64,000 nt of DNA. Origin: Lingula anatina. Lineage: Eukaryota; Brachiopoda; Lingulata; Lingulida; Lingulidae. The DNA is taken from positions 1-64,000 of the forward strand of contig NW_019776185.1 in NCBI RefSeq assembly GCF_001039355.2, read 5' to 3'. The position numbers and the translations under genes were made by a program. Each line of letters opens with the position of its first letter. Positions within the stretch are counted from its first letter, which is position 1. The notes beneath the pieces are model-generated. The model was given only the letters and a program-made list of their open reading frames with translations, searched no databases and was not told the origin of the DNA. Of the stretch, positions 1 to 11,300 are shown piece after piece.

Positions 1-3000
1 AAAATCAACATGTTTGATGAATAGAATAAGGCATTTAATTGCTGTGACTTTTTACAATGAGATTTAAATAATAATAATAATAATGACTTATTGAGCATTA
101 AAATGTGTACAGTTGCATTTTACAAGCTCTTTAAACTAGTTTTACATAAATTGGCACATAAGCTTAAAGCAATAATAACTCTTCCTTTGAGATTCAAAAT
201 TCCGCAAGAAATACATTGTAAACAATGCATGGAAATATATTCTATTGCATTTTACCACTAAAACGGCTGTTATTGTAGTAAGACTAAAGTCAATAGGGCT
301 TTTGATGCCTTACTTCCCGGTTGTTAAGGCATCCGTTGCCAATGACGTTGGGATGTCACGCGGATTCTCGTGTTCATTCGAGACCAAAATAACTTCTGGC
401 GCGAAAAACCCGATGCTATGCGCAGACCTAAGTTGCTAGTTTTTGTACAGTGCGTTGGATAACGAAAAGCCCAGAATAGCACACATTGTAGATATAAATG
501 CATTTTGAGCAATAAGATGAATATATCTTAAGAATCTTATATTATTGTTATGTAGTGTTGTTGTTGTCTGCTTTTCCCACGGTTTTCAGTAGGTCACCAG
601 AAACTATCGCTTGATATCGCGTGACTATGCAATGTCAGAGTGGGCTCTGTCAGTTAAAATCTCTTAAGAGATTTTAATAAAAAACCAAACGTTTAGGAAA
701 AAAAACCCTGGACTAACTTTGAATGCAGGAATGGGGTTGCTGACCATTGGTAAGTATGGGAAAATTGCCGTTTACTCCAGGAAAATCCAATTTTTGGCCA
801 AAATGAAGAGTTATTATGACTTTAACCATAACTACTTTAGATCATTATAATAACAAAATACAAAAAGCTAACTACTTCAGACACAGCTCACAACAATAAC
901 ACACAATCTTATAGTACTGGATATAGTATTGTGTACAACATGCATTTGCATTTAAATATGAATGGAACTCCCAGTACTTGGTAATATATTCTTTTCTGTA
1001 TATGAACATGTAACATAAAGATAAACTCCCCAGTACACGTTTGTCCTAATTAAATCTTTTATGTGGTTTACTTATTAATCTAGAATGAATTTAGGATGAA
1101 AATATTAGAGTAAAGCTTCAGTATACATAGAATTATTGCCCCATTGTTTTGGTCCCTTTACCATATTTTTATTTTATAAGAAATATCTTTTTCAACAAAG
1201 CGTTTGTTTTAATTTATTCTATATATTAAATTATTTATAAGCATATGCTCCTAAAAGAATCATTTTCTGTAGAACGTTCACTGTGATCCCATCGGTGATT
1301 GTTATGCCGTGAACGTTGTACTATCATAGTAAATCTTGTGACCCAGATTGTGCATTGGGTGAAATTAGGTCAGTTTGATTCATGCATATATATGCAGATT
1401 ACATCCAATTGCGTCCTATGATTGAACAACGAGTCCGAGGCACCACCATGTTTTTACCCTACGAGTTGTATCCTAGCTTGCATTACTTAGTGCAGGCGTT
1501 TGAAACTGAATGTTTTCTTGTGCAGCTTTCGTAGAAGGAAATTTCGGTGGCAAAATACTCATTTATATTAGTTCTGAATCGACCTTCCATCTGCATGATG
1601 TGGGAGTTAAAGATGCATACAAAGTCAATTTTTGCCATAAAAACCGACCAAATGCCAGCATATAGTTTCAAGTAGTATAACTAAGAGAATTACCAAAAGG
1701 CATTGTTTAATTTTACCCGAAAATTATGTTTGAATGGATTTTTCTGCTAACATTCTATGCTGTATGTCAATTGGGCAGAAAAGTAGGTTGCATAAAGAAG
1801 GTTAAATTTCTGACAGAAAATTTAAAGAAAGGAGCACTGTAAAGATTTTTTTATGGCTGATCGAGTGATCTGTTCAGTTTATCCCTTGGCATGTTGAATT
1901 TATTTGAGTCGTGTATCAAACTAGTAGAAGTGGTTTACATGTGTTACTGGGAATCCACGCTCCACCGATGCTCGTTTCGTATGTACCAACATCTCTCAGG
2001 TTTCAGATCATGGACTACAATCATGTCCTAAGGAATGGAAAACAACCCAGATTACCTAAAACTAGGCTGTCTGCACTGCACAAAATCATTTCAGAATTTA
2101 AAAAAAGGGCAAGAATCACCAAGATGAGGTAAATTTTCCAACAATGACGGTGAAACTCTTTGTACTGAGAATGTCCTCTTAAAAAGGAATACACCGACGA
2201 GACTCAAAACAGTGACTATATGCTTTTGTGTAGCACACCACAATCTTACCAAAGTATTATTGTGGATAAATTATGTCAGCTCTTATTCATTGCCACACTG
2301 TACTCACTAGCCTGCCACTACCCTTGAGCCCTCTCCTCCAAAATCTTGCTTGATTTTACACCTTTCCAATTACAGGGTTTAACTTTACAATTTTGCGAAC
2401 AACTGCAGGGTGCTTAAAGAACCAAACTGTTGCATGTTTTATGGACAACACTTTTACTCACACGTTCACACAAATTGTATTTTGACCATTGTGATGTGTC
2501 TGCATAAATATTCAATGAATTGTTTCAGTAAAAAATATATATTTTGTTATTATCAATTCACATTTCCAGCCAATGTAATAAACAAAAAAAAAAAATTAAG
2601 ATTATGATTACATGGGCCCGTGATTATCTCAATATGCACCCTCTCATATAAAAATGACTATATACATGGAAATCACATTTGCTTTTGTGACTAAGCAGTA
2701 AAACTCAGAAGAAAGATCCCTTCAACTTGTTGATACTAACTCATAGTAACAAATAAAGTATGTCACTGATGGACAGATTAAGCAAGTAAATTTTACTATT
2801 TTCTGTTAACTAAAAATTCCATTATAAATCTATTCTGAAAATCAATTTTTTTGTATAATTTGAAAGGACCACATTTGTACACAAAACAATATTTTGTTAA
2901 ACAATGTCATACTTGATTGTTGATGCAAATGTTTTGAAAACCAAACTGGCTACATGTCAAGAAGCACCTTTTCTTGAGTGACTAGATCTACCTAAACAAA

Positions 3001-3013
3001 ATACTGAAACTAA
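1..3013. other. Downstream flank of DAXX, no gene recognised
   Basis: The stretch is AT-rich with short open frames only. A CpG-dense patch lies at about 311-430 and stands out from its surroundings. DAXX 3' untranslated sequence must begin at 3013 and run leftwards; I could not fix its polyadenylation site. There is a poly-A run near 2583-2597. Confidence 0.5.
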
Positions 3014-6000
3014 TTAGTCCGATAAAACAATAACAGCTTCATCTGGATTTGGTTCAGTTCTATTCTGACTGCCCTGCCTGGGCCCCTGATGACTGGATGG
3101 AGTGTCCTTCCTTACCACTCTCTTCCCAATACCACACCAAGTTCTGGTGCCTGCTCCAGATAACTCAGATCGAGAGGCAACAGTTGTTACCACTGAGAAA
3201 GCCTTAGGACCACAGCGTTTGATCATTTTTTTGAGTGCTGTGCTTACAGCATCGGCCACTTCTTTTCCTGCATTATCTATGTTATCTACACAGACTTCCA
3301 TTTTTTGTCTCCCACCATCTGCTGCAGCTGTTGGAGATTGCTCCAGGAGTCTGCCAATACCTACAGTTGACAGAGTGTCCATAACAGTCTTTTTTATCGC
3401 CTCCTCTTTGATATAATTTGTGGTACCTGAAGCCAGCTTAATTTTCACCTTGCGTTTATTTTTCTCTTTATCTACTACAACAAACTCTATGATTCTTTGA
3501 TCAGTTTCTGTGGAAACTGATGAAACCCCTGCCTTACACTGGCTCTGAGATAATGCAACGGTATCTGTGGATGTATCTCTGGTATGCTGAGGTTTGGTTT
3601 GGCACTGAGGTACTGCTACTCTTGTTGAATTATCAACCAGAGTCGTGTTCCTGACACGTTCAGGTACAATGGAAGCCTGTGGAGACTGGCTTGCTGCAGC
3701 CTGAAATGCTGGTGTTATTGGTCTTGGAGCATTAATGTTTTTCTCTGTGTGTTTCTCAGACAGTAACCCTTTGGCTATACTTGGATACTGGTTTTTAGAC
3801 ACCCTTAAGTCCATCAATCTCTGAGATTCATCTGTACTATCATTGTCATTCGTTGTTGATTTTGCTACCCAAATCACCTTTTCATCAACATAGCATGGTT
3901 TGACTTCTACATTTGTTAGCAGGGATTTGTAAGAGGCAATCCTCAAAGGACTGCCACCATCTTTGCCTACTTGGTCACTTAACTCCTTCTTTCTGTTGTG
4001 CTCTGACACAGATGATGTTGCCAAAGCAGAGGCCAAATTTCCTGCCCTTACTGTAGTAAGCGTTGGTCTAGGGGGTAATACTACTGCAGATAAATTCTTC
4101 CTTTGCAAAATATCTGATGATGGAGGAGTTGGTATAATTGGAGACTTTGGGGGAACGGTGGACGCAGTGAGTTGTCCAGTGTTGTGCAGATGACCAGATG
4201 TTCTGCCCAGTACATGAGTGGGTGGCGGAGGTGCACCGAATGTCTGTAATGGTACATAGGATGTCGAAGGAGTAGCTTGGGGCCTTAACCCCTGGGGTGG
4301 TATAAAAAGACCTTGTGCTGGCAGCCCTGGCCTAATGACATTTGCGCGGACTCCTACTGGTGTTTTGCTTATCTGACTCACCATAGTGCTGTTCACTGAT
4401 GCTTTGGAATAAGAGCATGTAGCAGGCATTATTGGATTAGATGATGGCCTTTGGAGAAGAAGGTAGGTTAATGCAGGATTAGCCAGTCCTGGACCCAAGT
4501 TCTGTCCTTGACCTTGTGGGGCAGGAAGGATTTGAATATTGGCATTAGAGGGTGGAGGGGTCTTCCAATTTTGTCTAGATCCTACAGTACTGCCTTGTTG
4601 AGAACATATCTGTGGATTACTGTTAACCAGTACTGTTGATGGTGGTTGCACTCTAGGGGAGTTCAAAAGCACAATATTGGTAACACCTTTGTTGGTACAA
4701 GTTGGAGCTTCTAAAAGATTTGTTTTTCTATTCTGGACTACAATACCTGAAGTGGAGGCCATCTCAGGGGGTGTGCTTGATGGTATGGTTGTGTGGCCAA
4801 TTACACTACCTGATGTCAATGTCATGGTACTGGTAACATTCCTATACAAAGACACAGGTGTCACTGAATGGGGTCCTTTTGAATGCTTTGATGCATCTAC
4901 AGAAGTTACTACAATCTGATTAGAACTACTTGAACTCTGAACAGATGGAATTCTTTCCATGCTAGGCTGAAGGCTACCAACAAGGCCACTCGGTTTTGAA
5001 ATAGTTGAAGGCTGACTAGTGACTTGAGAAGATCCTGTTTTTGGTACAGCTGAAACATTTCCGAGAAGTTTAGCTTCGGTATCTATACTTCCACTTATAG
5101 CAGGAGTGCCCTGAAAGCTGCTGGGTGTTGCTGCCTTGGTGGGTTTCTCTTGTAGATCCTTATTGTTTGGCTCTTGTCTTTCAGTACATGGATAATCTTT
5201 TTCTACAAAACCTTTATCATTTCCACTTCTGTCTTTTTGATTATTGATTGATGCATGATCAGCATTTGAACTGTTGGCATCTGTGTCACTAATCTTGGCA
5301 TCTATCGGAACAACTACCATCTGCTTTTTGTCTTTAATTCTATTTCCTATCACTTTGCCAACTTTCAACTTAAATGCCTTTGGAATATTTAGGTGGATTG
5401 TCTTTGGCTTTGCCTCAGCTGGCTTGGGAATGGAAGTCACTGTGCCTTGTGGTTTAGAAGGGGTGCTCTCCCCATCATGCTTTATTTGTTGAGACTGGAT
5501 GTTAGCCCCAGCTGGTGCTGGTTTGGGGCTCTCACATGCCACTGAAGCAATGTTCTCCTGAGGTAGGCTATCCGTATCAGTCACAGTGGGAAGAGGGTTG
5601 GTCTGCTCATTGTTTTCCCTGACAATGTTGCTCAGGCCACATTTTCCAATATTAGCACCTGCATCACTTTGATCATCACTTATTTTACTCTCTTTTCTTG
5701 CACTGTCCACCTCAGGAACAACAAGTTCAACAATGCACTCATCTGGGTCAAAAGCTTTAGTTTCAATCTTATCCATGCACTGGTCTGTTTGACCTGACTT
5801 GCTTTGAGCACAGTCTTTATTGGAAGCCACTTCTGATGTTTGCTCTTTGGGGAAATTCTCAATACCAGAATGGTTTTGATCAGTATAATTATAATCATTC
5901 TTTGAGACCTCCTCTTTTGGTTTATCTAAACAACCAAAGTTAACACTGTCACTTATGTCAAGGTCAGGGGTGGTGGAAGAGCAATGGTTGGAATCCTCTT

Positions 6001-8138
6001 GGAAAACATACTCCTGAAAACAAGTGTCTGCCTTATCACTGTCAGATGCCACTGCAACCCCCTCTTTGCATTCAGCATCCATGTGTATGTCTTCTCCATT
6101 TAAGTTGTATAGTACGATTTCTTGACTGTCTGCACCATCTTCAGTGTTTTCCTCTATGTCCAGGCTGCTGGTGAGGTGGGAATTCTTAGAGTCCGGTGTA
6201 TGGTCTGGTGCCAGTAACAGTGAAGAGGAGTTGGACAAGTCATCAACCCATAGGCCATACTCCTTTTTACTCTCATCACAAATGGAATCACTCTTTAATT
6301 TGGCAATTGTTTGAATACTGCTCTCATTTGTATTGTCTGGTTTGGTCATTTGCTGATTGCTGCCTTCTTGGTTGGAATCTAATTCACATGCTGTTGTACT
6401 GCTGCCTTTTGAAATGCTATCTACATTGGTCAATATACTTGAACTGGGCTTCGGACGACTCTCTTCCCCATCATGTTTATGTTGTAAAGAAATGCCCTCA
6501 CTTTGATTTGTTTGAAGGTAACTCTGCTGTTCTTTGGAAGACTGACTACACCTGTCATTGGGGTCCATTGTGTATTCCCCTTCATTATCTTGAAGAAGTG
6601 TTTCTTCATTCATATCCCTTCTTTTCTCCTCTTGATCAGAATGATAGGAAGCATTTTTAGAATCCATTTCTTTCTCAGTAAGATCCATCAAATTTTCCAT
6701 CTTGGTCAATAATGACTGACTGCCGTCAATGCTATCCTCCTCGGAGTAGTCATTATTAATCTCTTTGAAATTGGCATCAACAGGTTTCTTTATAACAAAT
6801 TCACTTGCCACAGTGCTTTCATTATCAACTAAATGCACTTCCTCCAAACTGTTGCCACAAATTTTCTGCTCCTTTTTCTGCCCATCCTCATCTTTCTGGA
6901 CTGCCGAACCTGCAGGGCTGGAACACATCTCTGAGACATTTCTTAAAGGACTGGCCTCTAATGTTGCTGATGAACTACTGGAAGGTGATTTTTCTGTGAG
7001 AAACGTTTCATTCACATCAGAAGTTTCAGCAAAAATGTCTTCTAAAGAATGAGGTGCTGATTTATTAGGCTCAGCACTGCTGTCTTTACTGTCAGCTGGA
7101 GCTGAAGAAAATTGGTTTGTTATGACAGTATAATCATTACTGGAAGGTGATTTTTCTGTGAGTAACGTTTCATTAATATCAGGAGATTCAGCAAAAATGT
7201 CTTCTAAAGAATGAGGTGCTGAATTATTAGGCTCAGCACTGCTGTCTTCACTGTTGGCCGAAGCTGAAGAAAATTGGTTTGTTATGACAGAATAATCATT
7301 ACTTGTGTCCAAGTCAGTGGTGCAAATAAAATATTTTTCCTCTAAGATGCTTCTTTGTGAGTCTGTTTTGCCCCTGGTGTCAGAGACATTCCCTGCCACT
7401 TCCTTCATTGCATATGGTTTTTCACAAACTTTCCCTGTGTTGCCAGCACAATCCAAATCCACACTGCCTAATGTGGAATTCTGGGAGTCACTGTAGCTCT
7501 GATAGTCAATGTTATTTTCCTCATTTGTTGACAGTTGCCTAGTAGGTGGTGTATAATAGCTTTCAAGAGACAGTGATGAAAATGGCTCCTCAGTGTTAGC
7601 ATTATCTTCACTTAACTGCTCTGTGGGGGATACAAAACTGCCAGAAAAAATAGAATCTGAATTCAAAGCTTCATCACTGGGAATGCATTTTTCTGTCCCA
7701 AGGTTTCTGTCAACAGGGGAGTTATGAGTTTCTGACTGGNGGAGTTATGAGTTTCTGACTGGAAGTTTGATTTTTCGCGTAGGGCAACATGCTGTTGTTG
7801 GAGGTTAGAACTTTCCTGTGGAATTTCAAGGTGTGAGGAAGCAATAATTCTCTCCTGATGCACCATCAGCTGTGAGGTTGCTTTGTTTGGTACATGACCT
7901 GGGCAATGCACAACCACATTTTGTGCAAAATCAGTATTTGTGCTTTGAACATCATTGGTTTTGCTGCATAAACGGTTGGCACTTGAAGGTAATGGGCTGT
8001 ATGTTCTAACAGCTGTCACGAAGGGCACAACATGAACAGGGTTGACATCTTCTGGCCTCTTTCTTGTGCATATCCTGCTGACTTCCTCGCTGTCAGATTC
8101 ACTCTGACCAATAGCACCATCTTGTGTTAATTTCACAC
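3014..8138 (-). CDS. DAXX: DAXX last exon, giant C-terminal tail ending in a SUMO-interacting motif
   Basis: The acceptor ccatttcag precedes GVKLTQDGAIGQSESDSEEV. One open frame of about 1,699 codons then runs to TAA at 3014, once the N and duplicated 22 bp at 7718-7762 are counted as a join artefact; as written, the frame shifts there. The upstream half is Ser/Thr/Glu/Asp-rich and holds a 54-residue tandem repeat. The middle has a basic block (TIHLNIPKAFKLKVGKVIGN). The downstream half is Pro/Ser/Thr-rich, with a second basic block (KEKNKRKVKIKLASGTTNYI). The final residues DEAVIVLSD form a SUMO-interacting motif. The tail looks intrinsically disordered, and except for the end it has no obvious match to vertebrate DAXX. 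Confidence 0.9.
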
Positions 8139-8189
8139 CTGAAATGGAACAGGAACAATACTTTTATCGTTAGGTGGGATATTTAAAAA

Positions 8190-8273
<84 letters not shown>

Positions 8274-8309
8274 GTGGCAAAAGTTTGGAGCAAGTGCATT
8301 TAGTTGATA

Positions 8310-8348
<39 letters not shown>

Positions 8349-11300
8349 ATGGACACCACTCAAAGTTAATCATTGATGCATTCAATTCAATTCAATATAT
8401 GTGAACACCTAAAAGCACATCCAGACCATTTTAAATTGAATTTTGAAACTAAATAATGAAAATATGGTTTGAATTAAAAAATGTGCTGTCTGTAAAACCC
8501 TTTAGGAGCCAAAAGAAAGCAAAAACAATATCAAAGTTTCAAATGTTTGAAATTTGGTCTCGTTGAGGAAATTGTGATCATGGACTATTCTAGTTGAAAA
8601 CATTCAAGGGATTTCTTTACTGTGATCCAGAAACCGCACCAAAATACAGTGTGATGAAAAAAAATCTAACCCTTAACAATTCAAACAGAATATGACAAAA
8701 CCAACTAGAGCAACACAGGTATAAGCAAGCAAAAGTTCATCAACCTTGACTTCTTCTTTTCAAGGCACATTGCTGCAAAGAAGTGAAATGTACAGTACTG
8801 ACTAACTTCCTGAACAATAGACAGGCAGACAGACAAGCTAGAGAAATACAATGAGAACTTCTATCAAAAGCTGAAGAAAAAGAAAGTAAGAAATAATGCA
8901 AAAGCTTTAAAATATTTTGTAACCTGCCTAGAATTTACCTGGCTCCTCTTCGGACTCCTCTTCCTCTGTGTCTTTATCTTCAACAACACTGTCAACATCA
9001 TTTCCACTGTCTCTATGAGATTCAGGACTTATTTCTTCTACATCACTGTCATCGTCATCATTTTTATCAGTATCTTTTCCTGTGCCTGTATCACTATCTT
9101 CTGCTTCTTCTACACCCAACCCATTGTCACCTTCGATATCGGTGCCTTTCTCTTCTTCTCCTGCATTGGAATTCTCTTCATCCCCCTCAGAAGGAACCTC
9201 TTCCGGGTCTTCTTGAAGATCGTACTGCTTTCTGGCAAACTTGTTGATTACCTACATTGATAGATATAAAACATGTAAATCAAAAGAGAACAAAAGTAAA
9301 CAATGTCTTTTTTAGATTGAACTGAGCAGCAATCTTGGTTTCTACAGAGAAAAACCCCAACCATGGGGTGAACAGGTTATACTTGTTGTTTCGATGGGTT
9401 GACAACATCAAAAAATCAGTGGAAACTGTTGTTCTTATAACTACAACTACTGAAGCAGAGCCCAAATTAATACTAAGAAAGAAGGCAATCTTTTTTTTTT
9501 CAAATCATGTATCCCATTTCTTTTCACATTTTTTGAATCCCACTCTGCATGTACCTCCTCCAGTTTAGATTTAGAAACTTTTCTGTTTTCTTCCAGCCTC
9601 CTCCTAAGGGCACAGTCATACAGAGCTGGGTCTTCATGTTCCCTAGAATTAATTTCAAACAAATCATAAATAACAAAATCATGAATCAGCCTGCGCAAAA
9701 ATACTTCCGAACTTTTTTGTCTACTGGCTCTTGAAATTACAGAAAATATCAATAATGGTAATACAAGGATTGCCAACTGCAACTTAACAACACAGCAAAA
9801 TTCCTAAAACTACTGCCTTCTTTGTTAACCTGAAGAAAAACCTGAACTTACTTGTAATTCTCTGTTAAATGGCAACCAAAATTAGAAGTGAAATCTTTTA
9901 TTCTCCTCTCTTGAAGCAGGTTTCCAACATCTGTGAAGATTTCTTTGGCCAGGTCCAATAAAGCTTTTTGACTACAATGACATGGTACGCACAAAATGTA
10001 AAGATTGTGCAAATAGACATGGGCTATTATATCTATTTGTAAAATCATTACAAAATGTTAAGATTGTACAAAAAGATATAATAGCCTGTGTCTTCATATT
10101 TTCATGAAAGGACTGACAAAAAGATTGTATATATTCATGGGTAAATGTTCACTTATCTTATCTTATAGGCGCCTAGTTTGTGGGAATTAGCTACACTTAA
10201 ACATTATTTTTAAACTGACCATTAAGCCCAATGAAGACCAAATGATAGGTGTCCTCAAATAAAAAGTCAAATCATGCACATCTTACCCCAATCTCAAATG
10301 ATGCTTGACATTGGTCTTCTGAATGATTTTCTTTACATCGTAGTAGTCAGGAAAAATGTGCTTCTTATTGATAAACCTTTCAATTGCTTTGTTTAACTCA
10401 GCATATCTACTACCTATCAAAATATGTTGAGAATTACACAAAAATCAAATATATATGTTAAAACATCCTTTAATGTTGGTGATGAATTAATAATTTATTT
10501 CAAAATATGTTAACTTGGTTTTCTACATACAATACTTAAATCATTATAATTATGAACATGTAAAATTAAATAAATAAATAAATACCCTCATATCTAAACT
10601 TGAGCTCTGTGGGGCGCCCTGTGGCTGGTGCTCTCCCCTTAAGATCACAAATCTTGTTCCAAACTTTAACAAATCTCTTCTGCAACCTTTCCTCTTGCAA
10701 ATAAGCGGAGTCCTCATCATCCAAAGCATCTAGATCTAGCTCTTTCTCCTGTAACTTTTTTATTGCTTTACTGATATCCTGTAAAGAAAAGGGAGAAAAA
10801 TTATTTCATTTAATATAACTTGAAGAGACATACAATAAACTGAAAAATGTTTTCACACTGCTCATAGACTCGCCTCTCAGTCAGTATATAAAAGACTTTC
10901 TACCAATATCTACAATCCCAAATCTACTTCACAAAATACTGTCAAGTTCGTTCCAGTTTTAAGGGTGGTGGTAGTATTACCAGCTTTATCAGCAACAAAT
11001 CACACTCAGGGAAATTGGTGAAAAAATTCTACAAATTATAAAAAACGTCAGTTCCCCCATCCCCTTTTATCTCCTTTTTTTCATCCTGAAGATATCAATA
11101 TTTCTATGCAGGATCATAGATATTTTAACAGATCTTCCACTTGTAAGAAATTAAACAAACCAGCTGTCATATAGCTGCCCTCTGATAGAAGAGGTTGTCT
11201 GGACAGCTAGCTGGCTAAACCTTTGCTTTCATATAATTTCCACATTTATTATACACAGGAACCAGTAGTTACCTCCAGTAATTTTTCCAGTTTCTGTATC

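Larger units (their letters stand above)
8139..8938. other. DAXX intron with microsatellites
   Basis: This intron lies between the acidic-domain exon and the last exon. It holds a long AT dinucleotide run (8199-8268) and an AAAT tetranucleotide run (8310-8350). Nothing coding is seen. Confidence 0.85.

Noticed and set aside
1911-2132. 73-codon plus-strand open frame
   Set aside because: No recognisable similarity, no splice context; lies in non-coding flank of DAXX.
6196-6660. 154-codon plus-strand open frame opposite DAXX
   Set aside because: It is the reverse shadow of the DAXX last exon, whose frame is far longer and matches the family.
8133-8385. Open frames rich in Ile-Tyr repeats
   Set aside because: They are translations of the AT and AAAT microsatellites.
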